Source of the DNA: Rhipidocladum racemiflorum
Taxonomy: Eukaryota; Streptophyta; Magnoliopsida; Poales; Poaceae
DNA: 64,000 bases
Reading direction: 5' to 3'
Assembly (NCBI GenBank): GCA_036346355.1
Contig: CM070592.1
Location: 37,288,193-37,352,192, forward strand
Positions within the stretch are counted from its first letter, which is position 1, and the number at the start of each line of letters is the position of its first letter. The notes below the pieces were generated by a model. The model had not been told where the DNA came from, searched no databases, and saw only the letters and a list, made by a program, of their open reading frames with translations. Shown here one piece after another: positions 14,935 to 26,963 of the stretch. A program made the position numbers and the translations under genes.

Positions 14935-17110
14935 GAGCCAGCATAGAATCATCTCGTTTCATCCCCTCATTGCCCTAAACCCTAAATCCTAAATCGCTAA
15001 GCCTAAACCACAAACTAGAAACCATAAACCATAAAACCCTAAACCCCTGAACCCGAAACAATAAAATCGTAAAGGCAAAAACCTAAACCTTAAACCCTAA
15101 CCATAAACCCTAAAAGACACAACTCTAAACCCTAAAACTTTAAAACATAAACCCTAACAAAGAGTTCCCGACCCTAAACCGTAGACCACAACCTTAAACC
15201 CTAAACATTAAACAATAAACCTTAACCCCAAACAATAAACCCTAAACCCTAACCCTTAAACCCTAACCCTAAACCCTAAGCCTAAACCCTAATTACGAAA
15301 TCATAACCCAAACACTAAAACCTAAAACCCTAACCCTAAACCATAAACCCTAACCCTAAACCCTAAGCCTAAACCCCAAATACTAAAGCATAACCCAAAC
15401 CCTAAACACTAAACTAAGCCCAGCGACCTGTGTGATCCCCTAGTTTGCCCAACAAAAGGTCAGAACTAGCACATAATCATCTACTTTCATCCAAGTGAGC
15501 TCAAAAGGCAAAAAGAAATCAACTAAAAGACCCATATTTGTCCAAGAGAGCTAAAAATGCAAAGTGAAATAAAAAAAACCCAAATTTAATTAAATAGCAT
15601 CCCTGAACCCTAAACTAGTTACCCAGCGATATCTACCATCCCCTCATTTCCCTGCAAAAGCGAGCAAGGAAAATTCAGAGCAAGCATAGAATCATCTCGT
15701 TTCGTCCCCTCATTGCCCTAAACCCTAAATCCTAAATCGCTAAGCCTAAACCACAAACTAGAAACCATAAACCATAAAACCCTAAACCCCTGAACCCGAA
15801 ACAATAAAATCGTAAAGGCAAAAACCTAAACCTTAAACCCTAACCATAAACCCTAAAAGACACAACTCTAAACCCTAAAACTTTAAAACATAAACCCTAA
15901 CAGCAGGCCCCGACCCTAAACCGTAGACCACAACCTTAAACCCTAAACATTAAACAATAAACCTTAACCCCAAACAATAAACCCTAAACCCTAACCCTTA
16001 AACCCTAACCCTAAACCCTAAGCCTAAACCCTAATTACGAAATCATAACCCAAACCCTAAAACCTAAAACCCTAACCCTAAACCATAAACCCTAACCCTA
16101 AACCCTAAGCCTAAACCCCAAATACTAAAGCATAACCCAAACCCTAAACACTAAACTAAGCCCAGCGACCTGTGTGATCCCCTAGTTTGCCCAACAAAAG
16201 GTCAGAACTAGCACATAATCATCTACTTTCATCCAAGTGAGCTCAAAAGGCAAAAAGAAATCAACTAAAAGACCCATATTTGTCCAAGAGAGCTAAAAAT
16301 GCAAAGTGAAATAAAAAAAACCCAAATTTAATTAAATAGCATCCCTGAACCCTAAACTAGTTACCCAGCGATATCTACCATCCCCTCATTTCCCTGCAAA
16401 AGCGAGCAAGGAAAATTCAGAGCAAGCATAGAATCATCTCGTTTCGTCCCCTCATTGCCCTAAACCCTAAATCCTAAATCGCTAAGCCTAAACCACAAAC
16501 TAGAAACCATAAACCATAAAACCCTAAACCCCTGAACCCGAAACAATAAAATCGTAAAGGCAAAAACCTAAACCTTAAACCCTAACCATAAACCCTAAAA
16601 GACACAACTCTAAACCCTAAAACTTTAAAACATAAACCCTAACAGCAGGCCCCGACCCTAAACCGTAGACCACAACCTTAAACCCTAAACATTAAACAAT
16701 AAACCTTAACCCCAAACAATAAACCCTAAACCCTAACCCTTAAACCCTAACCCTAAACCCTAAGCCTAAACCCTAATTACGAAATCATAACCCAAACCCT
16801 AAAACCTAAAACCCTAACCCTAAACCATAAACCCTAACCCTAAACCCTAAGCCTAAACCCCAAATACTAAAGCATAACCCAAACCCTAAACACTAAACTA
16901 AGCCCAGCGACCTGTGTGATCCCCTAGTTTGCCCAACAAAAGGTCAGAACTAGCACATAATCATCTACTTTCATCCAAGTGAGCTCAAAAGGCAAAAAGA
17001 AATCAACTAAAAGACCCATATTTGTCCAAGAGAGCTAAAAATGCAAAGTGAAATAAAAAAAACCCAAATTTAATTAAATAGCATCCCTGAACCCTAAACT
17101 AGTTACCCAG
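14935..17110. repeat. Three near-identical 741-bp satellite units
   Basis: Landmarks repeat at about 741-743 bp (GCATAGAATCATCTCGTTTC at 14941; the same motif at 15684 and 16426). The units share private variants, including AGAACTAGCACATAATCATC and AAAACCCAAATTTAATTAAA. They are more alike than other neighbours in the array, so this is the most recently amplified part. Confidence 0.75.
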
Positions 17111-20006
17111 CGATATCTACCATCCCCTCATTTCCCTGCAAAAGCGAGCAAGGAAAATTCAGAGCCAGCACAGAATCATCTCGTTTCGTCCCCTCATTGC
17201 CCTAAACCCTAAATCCTAAATCGCTAAACCTAAACCCCAAACCATAAACCATAAAACCCTAAACCCCTGAACCCTAAATAATAAAATCGTAAAGGCAAAA
17301 ACCTAAACCCTAAACCCTAACCATAAACCCTAAAAGACAACTCTAAACCCTAAAACTGTAAAACCAAAACCCTAACCGCAGGCCCCGACCCTAAATCGTA
17401 GACCGTAACCGTAAACCCTAAAACCCTAACCCTAAACCCTAAACCTTAAACAATAAACCGTAACCCTAAACAATAAACCCTAGAACCTAACCCTTAAACC
17501 CTAACCCTAGACCCTAAGCCTAGACCCTAAATACGAAAGCATAACCCAAACACTAAAACCTAAAACCCTAACCCTAAACCATAAACCCTAACCCGTAACC
17601 CTAAGCCTAAACCCGAAATACTAAAGCATAACCCAAACCCTAAACCCTAAACTAAGCCCAGCGACCTGTGCGATCCCCTCGTTTGCCCAACAAAAGGTCA
17701 GAACCAGCAAAGAATCATCTACTTTCATCCAAGTGAGCTCAAAAGGCAAAAAGAAATCAAATAAAAGACCCATATTTGTCCAAGAGAGCTCAAAAGTCAT
17801 AGTGAAATAAAATAAAAAACCCATATTTAATTAAATAGCATCCCTAAACCCTAAACAAGTTACAAAGCGATATGTGCCATCCCCTCATTTCCCTGCAAAA
17901 GCGAGCAAGGAAAATTCAGAGCTAGCACAGAATCATCTCGTTTCGTCCCCTCATTGCCCTAAACCCTAAATCCTAAATCGCTAACCCTAAACCCCAAACC
18001 AGAAACCATAAACCCTAAACCCCTAAACCCTAAACAATAAAATCGTAAAGGCATAAACCTAAACCCTAAACCCTAGCCATAAACCCTAAAAGACACAACT
18101 CTAAACCCTAAAACTGTAAAACCTAAACCCTAACCGCAGGCCCCGACCCTAAACCGTTGACCATAACCGTAAACCCTAAAACCCTAATCCTAAACCCTAA
18201 ACCTTAAACAATAAACCTTAACCCTAAACAATAAACCCTAAACCCTAACCCTTAAACCCTAACCCTAAACCCTAAGCCTAAACCCTAAATACGAAATCAT
18301 AACCCAAACACTAAAACCTAAAACCGTAACCCTAAACCATAAACCCTAACCCTAAACCCTAAGCCTAAACCCGAAATACTAAAGCATAACCCAAACCCTA
18401 AACCCTAAACTAAGCCCAGCGACCTGTGCGATCCCCTGGTTTGCGCAACAAAAGGTCAGAACCAGCACAGAATGATCTACTTTCATCCAAGTGAGCTCAA
18501 AAGGCAAAAAGAAATCAAATAAAAGACCCATATTTGTCCAAGAGAGCTCAAAAGGCAAAGTGAAATCAAATAAAAAACCCATATTTAATTAAATAGCATC
18601 CCTAAACCCTAAACACATTACCCAGCGATATCTACCATCCTCTCATTTCCCTGCAAAAGCGAGCAAGGAAAATTCAGAGCCAGCACAGAATCATCTCGTT
18701 TCGTCCCCTCATTGCCCTAAACCCTAAATCCTAAATCGCTAAGCCTAAACCCCAAACTAGAAACCATAAACCATAAAACCCTAAACCCCTGAACCCTAAA
18801 CAATAAAATCGTAAAGGCAAAAACCTAAACCCTAACCATAAACCCTAAAAGACACAACTCTAAACCCTAAAAGTTTAAAACATAAACCCTAACAACAGGC
18901 CCCGACCCTAAACCGTAGACCACAACCTTAAACCCTAAAACCCTAACCGTAAACCCTAAACATTAAACAACAAACCTTAACCCCAAACAATAAACCCTAA
19001 ACCCTAACCCTTAAACCCTAACCCTAAACCCTAAGCCTAAACCCTAAATACGAAATCATAACCCAAACCCTAAAACCTAAAACCCTAACCCTAAACCATA
19101 AACCCTAACCCTAAACCCTAAGCCTAAACCCCAAATACTAAAGCATAACCCAAACCCTAAACCCTAAACTAAGCCCAGCGACCTGTGTGATCCCCTAGTT
19201 TGCCCAACAAAAGGTCAGAACCAGCACAAAATCATCTACTTTCATCCAAGTGAGCTCAAAAGGCAAAAAGAAATCAAATAAAAGACCCATATTTGTCCAA
19301 GAGAGCTCAAAAGGCAAAGTGAATTCAAATAAAAAACCCATATTTAATTAAATAGCATCCCTAAACCCTAAACTAGTTACCCAGCGATATCTACCATCCC
19401 CTCATTTCCCTGCAAAAGCGAGCAAGGAAAATTCAGAGCCAGCACAGAATCATCTCGTTTCGTCCCCTGATTGCCCTAAACCCTAAATCCTAAATCGCTA
19501 AACATAAACCCCAAACCATAAACCATAAACCATAAAACCCTAAACTCCTGAACCCTAAACAATAAAATCGTAAAGGCAAAAACCTAAACCCTAAACCCTA
19601 ACCATAAACCCTAAAAGACACAACTCTAAACCCTAAAACTGTAAAACCTAAACCCTAACCGCAGGCCCCGACCCTAAATCGTAGACCATAACCGTAAACC
19701 CTAAAACTCTAACCCTAAACCCTAAACCTTAAACAATAAACCGTAACCCTAAACAATAAACCCTAGACCCTAACCCTTAAACCCTAACCCTAAACCCTAA
19801 GCCTAGACCCTAAATACGAAAGCATAACCCAAACACTAAAACCTAAAACCCTAACCCTAAACCATAAACCCTAACCCGTAACCCTAAGCCTAAACCCGAA
19901 ATACTAAAGAACCCAAACCCTAAACCCTAAACTATGCCCAGCGACCTGTGCGATCCCCTCGTTTGCCCAACAAAAGGTTAGAACCAGCACAGAATCATCT
20001 ACTTTC

Positions 20007-21650
20007 TAAGTTCCTAGACCCCTTTATAAAATCATAATATCTATTCATGTAAGAATATTTTATAATTAATTAGATCAAAATTAAGTTAGTGAATGATCAT
20101 GCCAATTAAATACTAGTGTAATTGGGATACACATATAAGCAATAATTCATATAGAACCCATCATGAATGATTCCCAGTATAGAACTATTTAATCCTACAA
20201 GAATGATTATACTTAATCCTAGCCATGTTAGTTCTCATGTATAAATTAAACTTAATGTACTTTTGGCCCTTAGTTAACATATGTTTTCATATAATAGATG
20301 TAACATGATTTAATAAATGAACTAATATGACCCAAATGCTATAGACCTACTATTGAAATATTCTTAAGGTCAAAGACCCTATTAATCTGTAAGAATGATT
20401 ACATATCGTGTTTAGTCGCACACCTAGGGTATAGCTATCCATAACTTAAAGACTGATTAAGATATCACCGATAAGTACTAGTATCTATAGAACCAGTTCT
20501 AGAATGTTTTCCTAAAAACTTAGACTGTTTCATTATGTAGAAATAATTTCATTGTAACTTGCTTTGCATCTGAATCCTATTCAAAACATAGCCATGCGCA
20601 CTATGAGCCCTAAAAGCCCCTAACATATATATGTCAATAACTATGTTTAACAACTAGTATCCTAGGTTAAGCTCTACATGCATTAACAATTAACTGTTAG
20701 ATGCCTGGTGTTTGCTTAAATTAAACCATGCATGCACTAGTGATTAATTGTGATGTCTGTTATTGCTTATATCCAATATTGCTTATATTCAATAGTACAA
20801 AATATACCTGCACTCACCCTGTTGTTTTATGTATTAATTTATAATAACATATACAATCTTAGCTTCTTGAATTCGTAAAATAAAATAAAATAAATCATAA
20901 AGAATAGATATCGTATGCAATGCAACCCCTAAAACCGTTAATCAATAATAGGAGATTATAACATGAAAATAACTCACTTACCTGCCTGTTTTATGTAATG
21001 ATTTTTTTGATTTTCCCATCTGATTTCCTTTTGCCCTTATTAAAAATGTTATTTGCTATTTGTTATTCTTTTCTGTTATACGACGTGTAGAATCCGACGT
21101 CTCGGATTTCGTCGTCAACGACTTCAAGATCATGTCTTCGACTTCGTCGCTAAAAGCAATGGATAGCAAGGCAAGCACTCATGTAGATCCCAAATTTCTT
21201 TAACAAGAAGAATCTAATTAAAACTTCCATGCATATGCTATATTTTGTATACACTGCTATATTATGGGAAGAATGGTAGATATAACCTTCATTGATGGCT
21301 TTCCTTGCTTGCCTTGTGAGTATGATATTTTTTCTTCGCTTCTCAACTGTCAAAGGGGCGTTTGCTCGGGGACATGGGATGTGAGTTGCTTCATCGAGCA
21401 CCTTTGCGTCAGAAGTTTGGCAAGGCTCTTCATGGTTCTCGTCCTCGCCTTCATCGGTGAGTCACAGCACTCCAACCCTTCTACCGTTCCGCAGTAACAT
21501 ATTCATATATTCAACGGATTACAAAAATACGATGATACATGTTATCAAGCATGATCCTAAACCGTACAATGAACATTAATTGTCTAGAGAACAATGATTG
21601 TGGTTACCACACCAATCTTGGATGAACTGCTCATTTTCTGAAGAGGGATT
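20007..21650. other. AT-rich decayed sequence flanking the satellite, no gene seen
   Basis: Satellite similarity stops at 20006 and AT-rich single-copy-looking DNA begins. No convincing coding exon is visible on either strand. CACTCACCCTGTTGTTTTAT near 20814 and the GAC/TCG-rich stretch at 21090-21150 resemble parts of long LTRs of gypsy elements, so this may be a decayed LTR; that is only an impression. AGCAAGGCAAG at 21164 and CTTGCTTGCCTT at 21304 form a weak inverted pair. Confidence 0.4.
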
Positions 21651-21696
21651 GCATTACATCAGATCAGATAGTATGTTACAACTAATTAACAAATTA

Positions 21697-21736
21697 CTCT
21701 CTCTCTCTCTCTCTCTCTCTCGCTCTCGCTCTCTCT
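21697..21736. repeat. (CT)n / (GA)n microsatellite
   Basis: About 40 bp of almost pure CT dinucleotide, with two CG interruptions near 21721-21728. Simple sequence repeat, likely length-polymorphic. Confidence 0.95.
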
Positions 21737-22839
21737 TAACGTGTGATACTTCGAGTGATGAAGTATATGGTATATGAAAGCCCATGAGGTAGAGAATCAA
21801 ACCATCAATTTTCATAATGCAGATCCCAATCTGCAGGAGCAATGTACATAAAACCCACAGCTTTGCCTTCACAGGAGCTGCTCTTGCCTTCAGCTTTGTT
21901 TTCCTCACAAACTCTACAAAGAGGCCCCTGCATAGGATGTTCAGCCTGATCAATGTACTATTGATTCATGACAAAAACATAGAATAATTGTTACATCGAC
22001 AATAGGTAGTTAGAAATTCGAGTGTTGAATCCACATGATGGCTTTTCTAGCAGTTCCCAAATCAGCTGATAATTTGGTCACTTTTCTTTCAAAAATTATA
22101 AATTTCACCAATACATTACGATAATAATCATGACACAAATAAATGGCAATCGAAGAAAAATTACGAAGTAGATAATTTGCTATTGTATCATCAAGAAACT
22201 TCAGGTGTAGTAGAACTATAGAGTACAAAAGTTTTAAATTTCATCAATATATTATGATAATACTAATGAAACAAATAAACGGCAGTCGAAGATAAATTAC
22301 GAAGTAGATAATCTGCTCTTGTTTCTTCAAGAAACTTCAGATTTAGTAGAACTATAGAGTAGGTAAAATATAATCTCTTGCATTATTTTTGAAGAGAAAA
22401 CTTATAAAATTAAAATCAGTGTTCACTCTAGTATTTTATTCGTTTTTCTGCCATAGCCACTGTGAACTGGCCCCAAAAGGTGTGGACTATCAGCACATCT
22501 CAGCCCATTGTGATTCTGGCACAAAAGGATCTTCTGTTTTTTACCTGATATTACTATGTTCAAACAGGATGATAAAATGCATGAGAACATGTTACATCTA
22601 GCCATCCCATGCCCCGGATTTGATAAGACCAACTAAATTAAAGGCGAGAGGAACATCAGCCCACATTTCAATCTCACAGTTTGACAGTTGAATCTCTACC
22701 CTTTACAACTCTAATCCATTGGAAGTGTCAAACACCCAAAGCCACACTTCTCTTGGTCATTGCTGCATAGCACACTGCAGTTCTTCGACAAATATTTCAC
22801 CAAATCAAACAGAAGTAGACCAATCAAACAGAAGTAGAC
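21737..22839. other. AT-rich interval with possible further NUP88 debris
   Basis: No intact gene. Two diverged copies of about 110 bp (around 22085-22225 and 22225-22360, sharing AATTACGAAGTAGATAAT and AAGAAACTTCAG) form a local duplication. On the minus strand near 22440-22530 a stretch translates as DPFVPE followed, after frame changes, by a segment resembling the C-terminal part of the NUP88 beta-propeller. Near 22720-22780 the stretch VLCSNDQEKC follows a good CTGCAG acceptor. Both fit as decayed downstream exons of the NUP88 relic, but similarity is weak. Confidence 0.35.
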
Positions 22840-25622
22840 CTATAAAGTTAGAGAATCATCTACTGGTGCATATGGATGCGCCCTTGACATCAATGTACTG
22901 GTATCTGCTGATTGATGTAAAAAGTCAGGAAATGTTGCCTCCAACCAAGCAATGGCCAAATGTGAGTTGGTGACAACATTTGGATTTGAACATTTCAATC
23001 CAAATACATTAACATCTTCGTATATTTCTTGAATATATCTCTTACTATAGTCACTGCATTATAGAGAAACAAAATTATCAAAACCAATCTGCAGAAAAAG
23101 AAAGTACATCATAGCATTAAGTTCCCACTTCATAGTCATAAGTCAAACTGCAGAAAAAATATATATCTATATCCTGACACATACACCATATTTATCTTCT
23201 AGAAAATAAAACCAGCCAAACAATTTGTAGTTTTCACAAATGTTAGGCATCACAGAAATCATAAGCATTCTAGGAAAAAATAGGAAGATAGAAGTGCAAT
23301 ATTAACTTCCAAATGGAACAATAGGGCAGAGCACAAAAATTGATCCATCGCTAAATAATATGAAAACCTGCACAAAGGATGGGCTTACACATGAAATCAA
23401 CCAACAAAATTAGCCATTCAACATACAACCCATGTACCCTAATCAAGGTAACTTCAAAGAGATTTCATATGTCAGCTCCTGATGGTAACTTAAAAGAAAC
23501 TTTAATATACATCAATTATCAAGTGTATTTCTGTAACACTGTTATGAATAGTGTGGGCATAGATTTCCCACAAAAGAAATAGTGTGGACATAGAAACTAA
23601 CGAAATCAGCATGGCATTCCATAGTTCATGGCGTTAAGATATCATTAGTGCAGCCTCTGCAGTAATATATATATTGGGATACCCTAAATCTTCAAATTAT
23701 GTCATAAAGTTAAATAAATAAACTAAAAGATAAAATCCCATATGTAAAATCCACCACTAAATTGCTCAAATGCTGGTTTGAACAAGATGTCAATATCCAC
23801 TTTAAGTGGAAAGTAACTATGTTGTCATCTCGATTGCTAGTAAACCATAATAATCCTTACCAAATCATACAGTATATATTTTTAGAGGACTATTATAATA
23901 TTTAGGCAAGCTATATAAAGAGGCATACCGAAAATCTATCCCACAGATGATCACTCCCATAAGAGAATGCCACTGGACAAGATGACGAAGCATTCTGATA
24001 TCTTCCAGGTAGAACTGGCTGCAAACAAAATTCCTGCTCTGGTTGCTCTAAATCAAATGACAGATCGAATAACCTGCAGAAATAGTTCGTGATTTTCTAT
24101 CAAAGGACAACACAACAATTGTTACAGAAAACTCTCCTAAGTGTTCTATTCAATTTTAGTGTGATGTATCAGCTTTTTCTAGCATAAAGGATGAAGAACA
24201 GGCAGAATAAAACGGTACTTGATGGGTAACATCATGTGGGGACTGCGGATCAGTGGTGAAGGACACATTTCCCATTCACATCAACTCCGATAAATTGCAG
24301 ACAAAAGAAGCTTATAATAAATTGGCATTCTTCCATCTAGCACCACTATTCATTTAGCATCCCTGAAAACAGCATCTGATGTCAAAACTCCAAAATGGCA
24401 GCTGCTAAAAGGGTGCCAGGATGTCTGCAGAACTTTTATGCCATCATTGTTGCTGGGTAAGATCCAAGAAGCAATTGGTGCAGTCCTGTTGTAAATTTTG
24501 AATGTATAAGTCAAATATAGGGAAAGTTAACATTGTAGTAACAAAGCGAATATATGAATAATGGTGCCGGAAGAAGCAAAAGAGATAGCTATACAGGAAT
24601 TAGTCTAACGAGTAGAGGGAATGGGAACTTTATAGCCACCTTCTTCAAACCCCAATGAGAATAGTAATTAGGAAAACTGAAAAACTGCAGTAATTAGGAA
24701 AACTGAAAAACTGCTTTTTATGTACATGACTAATGACAAGCAGCAACTTTTTTGCAATTTAAATAATCGGAAAACGGTCAGGAATTAAGGGATTAAAGGA
24801 GCAAGAGAATAATATCAACATGAGATATAGTTGTAATTGACAGGAGCTGTATACCTGCATATGATTGTATTGCCATCTTCAGATACCCTATCATGTACAT
24901 ACAAAACACTTGTATTATGCGATCCAGAAAGTAGTAGTGATGAACCATCAGTATTAAGTGACATATCACATATGAGTGACCTCATAACCAAGATCAGTCT
25001 CCAGCATCAACATCTGTAGAGCAAAAATAACATCAGTTATGTCAGTATAGAATAATTATCTCTAAAAGGAAACAATATTCAGATAATGCAGCATATAAAA
25101 GATTTATGCTCCCCAAGCTTGGAATACAAGAATATCGCCATTATGAGGGAATAAGAGAAAATTTTCTCTACAATCCTAATTAGCGTGCAATTAAGAAATG
25201 CAATATGCTTCCCCCATCCATGTTCTTGTCAAATACCGAAAATATAGAAATGCACAACCAAGACGGCCCACCTTCATGTATATAAACTTGACAGTGTATA
25301 TGATGCCTTGCAATTAGTGTTCAATTTGTAGTGTAAAGCTCATTTTATATAGTTTTATTATATTATATTATATACTACTATAATTTAGTAATGAACATAC
25401 AAAATCAACTGATTGAAACTTTTGTGGACCTGTTGGGGCCTCAATCTCAGTAAAATATCTAATGGGACAGAAACAGGAGGAAAGTAGGCCCTAAGAACTA
25501 AATGGGAATGGAGATAGGAAGGTACCCCCGAGAACAAATGATGCTAACAACCAAATTCCCATTTCTATTAATTACAGAATATCTTCTCTAGATTGCAAGA
25601 TAGTGCAAACCCCTATGGAAGC

Positions 25623-25674
25623 TTGTGCTGAGGGCAGCCAAAAAAAACAAACAAACTAAATCCTAATACAACTC
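25623..25674. repeat. 52-bp direct repeat, copy 1
   Basis: TTGTGCTGAGGGCAGCCAAA through ATACAACTC, nearly identical to 26433-26484 (one visible mismatch). The two copies bracket about 760 bp of the NUP88 relic's first intron, including the kelch-like exon. The sequence beyond the copies is not similar, so this is not a larger tandem duplication. Confidence 0.9.
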
Positions 25675-26302
25675 CCCCCTACCACATACAATTTGTCTTG
25701 AACCACCTCGGCAGCATGCTGTCATGTATTACCATTAGCACTTCAGTAGTAAGAGGACACAAACTATAGTATAAGCCAATTGCACACAAAGATGTCGCAT
25801 CACATCATTCACATGACCCTTAGCAGTAGCATGTGCTTTTGGCTGCGGTTTGTTTAACACATTTCGCCGTGTTAAAGGTGGAGCACAATACATTAACAAA
25901 TTTCGCTATCACTACTTCCTATATAAACTCCATTGTTCTGATCAGCTAACCATGACACCAGGACAGGATGGAACTACAAAAGAATGGCCACTTTTCTGCT
26001 CCCTAAAAACTACTTCTGCCAGAACATTCCATTCGCAGACATTTCATCGGGCTTTTAGCAATAAACACTATTAAAAACGAAAAGACGATATCTTCAAATC
26101 CACATGATTTTATCACATTTCGGACCCATTTGCTTCGAATAGTTTTTACCCGTTAATTCCTGCATTAATATACCAACAACTACAGCTTGAATGAATTGGT
26201 CGATTAGAACAGAATCACCGCACAAACCACAGTGCACAACTAAACATAGGAGGGTCATAAATTAGATAAGAAAACCGTAACAGCCCGAGTGGAACTGCGC
26301 AC

Positions 26303-26416
26303 CTTGTAGCGCGCGGATGACCGCGGGGATCCCTCGTCGGGGCGGAGAAGAACCCACTGGTCGTACGGCGCCGCCGCGAGGCTGGCCTCGCCGTTGATGC
26401 CCTCCCCCATCCCCAC
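26303..26416 (-). pseudogene. Single exon resembling start of a kelch/acyl-CoA-binding-type protein
   Basis: An open 38-codon exon lies between a possible acceptor (ATTCGAG, before 26416) and a donor (AAG then GTGCGC, after 26303). It encodes VGMGEGINGEASLAAAPYDQ then WVLLRPDEG and ARYK. The pattern YDQW...RP..ARYK resembles the segment just before the first kelch blade in plant kelch-type acyl-CoA-binding proteins; this is family memory. It is GC-rich, unlike the introns around it. It sits between the first and second NUP88 exons in phase 0 on both sides, so it could be spliced into a chimeric transcript. It could also be the ATG-bearing first exon (ATG at 26410) of a separate lost gene. No downstream kelch repeats are seen. 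Confidence 0.4.
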
Positions 26417-26432
26417 CTCGAATCTAGTGTAG

Positions 26433-26484
26433 TTGTGCTGAGGGCAGCCAAAAAAAACAAACTAACTAAATCCTAATACAACTC
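26433..26484. repeat. 52-bp direct repeat, copy 2
   Basis: Second copy of the 25623-25674 repeat, 810 bp downstream, lying immediately beside the acceptor side of the kelch-like exon. It could record the event that brought that exon in, or a local duplication followed by insertion. Confidence 0.9.
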
Positions 26485-26963
26485 ACAATCACAGAGCCTT
26501 ACTATCAAAATGTAAGCATAAGGGGGAATATTTTACCTCGGAAGGCACGGCGGCTTCCACAACGACTTGCTCCCCGTCCATGTCTGCCTCCGCATCGCGA
26601 ATTCGCAAGCATATCCGGTGGGGTTGCTGGGGCCAGGGAGTGGCGAATGGGAGGTGGAGACCCCGCAGGCGAGGATGGCGGCGGCGGCGTGGTGATCCGA
26701 GTCATCAGCGACGAGGAGGTCGAGTGCTGGTCGGGGTATTTGGGGTTTGGAGAAGGGGTCTGGGGGGATGAGGGAGGAGAAAAGAAGAACAAGGAGATCG
26801 TGGCTGAGTGGTTCGGTGTGTGCGTGAGGGTGGGAAAAACTCCTCCTTTAATGGGCCGAATTAATGGGCCCAAAAAGGTGAAGTTGGAGTGTTGGACTGA
26901 ACAATGTAATTAAGCAGAGTAAACTCTATCTTTTATTAGTTTAGAAATCTTAGGAACAGTTAA

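Larger units (their letters stand above)
2396..20006. repeat. Subtelomeric satellite array, about 22 units of roughly 740-768 bp
   Basis: A landmark in the unit core, CCATATTTAATTAAATAGCA, recurs near 3007, 3773, 4531, 5297, 6052, 7246, 8011, 8767, 9526, 10291, 11047, 11790, 12548, 13314, 14072, 14840, 15587, 16328, 17069, 17822, 18580 and 19339. Spacing is about 741-768 bp, with one interval of about 1194 bp. Each unit is about 550 bp of degenerate CCCTAAA repeat plus a conserved core of about 200 bp (AGCCCAGCGACCTGTGCGAT through AAATAGCATCCC). The core itself holds a diverged duplication of about 51 bp beginning GAGCTCAAAAGGCAAA. The array stops abruptly at 20006, inside the core of the last unit. 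A minus-strand reading frame of 66-67 codons is open in many cores; I regard it as a by-product of homogenisation, not a gene. Confidence 0.93.
22840..26700 (-). pseudogene. NUP88: NUP88/MOS7 nucleoporin pseudogene, multi-exon
   Basis: NUP88 (MOS7 in Arabidopsis) is a beta-propeller nucleoporin of the cytoplasmic side of the nuclear pore. Exons, in transcript order: about 26700-26537 (ends EQVVVEAAVPSE before GTAAAA); 25013-24855 (CDMSLNTDGSSLLLSGS... TIICR); 24485-24363 (QTSWHPFSS... LTSDAVFR); 24073-23929 (LFDLSFDLEQPEQEF... GSDHLWDRFS); 23367-23306 (VFILFSDGSIFVLCPIVPFG); 23053-22840 (DYSKRYIQEIYEDV... WLEATFPDFL... AHPYAPVDDSLTL). Phases join correctly between most exons and introns are retained, so this is a DNA-level duplicate, not a retrocopy. 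Damage: the 159-bp exon is one base out of phase and stops at CAT-ATG-TGA; the 24363 exon has donor GG instead of GT; the 23306 exon has TT where GT is needed; 22840-22842 is TAG at a conserved Gln. No complete C-terminal coiled-coil region is seen. Assignment rests on remembered family motifs, not a search. Confidence 0.82.

Noticed and set aside
2806..18582. Recurring minus-strand reading frame of 66-67 codons in the satellite cores as a gene family
   Set aside because: It is present wherever the core is, overlaps an internal DNA duplication (two MG.LFDF.LPFEL segments), has no promoter or codon bias, and in several units is broken. Homogenisation of the satellite explains its persistence.
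2396..20006. CRISPR-like array
   Set aside because: Repeat units are hundreds of bases, telomere-derived, with no short repeat/spacer pattern; the sequence is eukaryotic.
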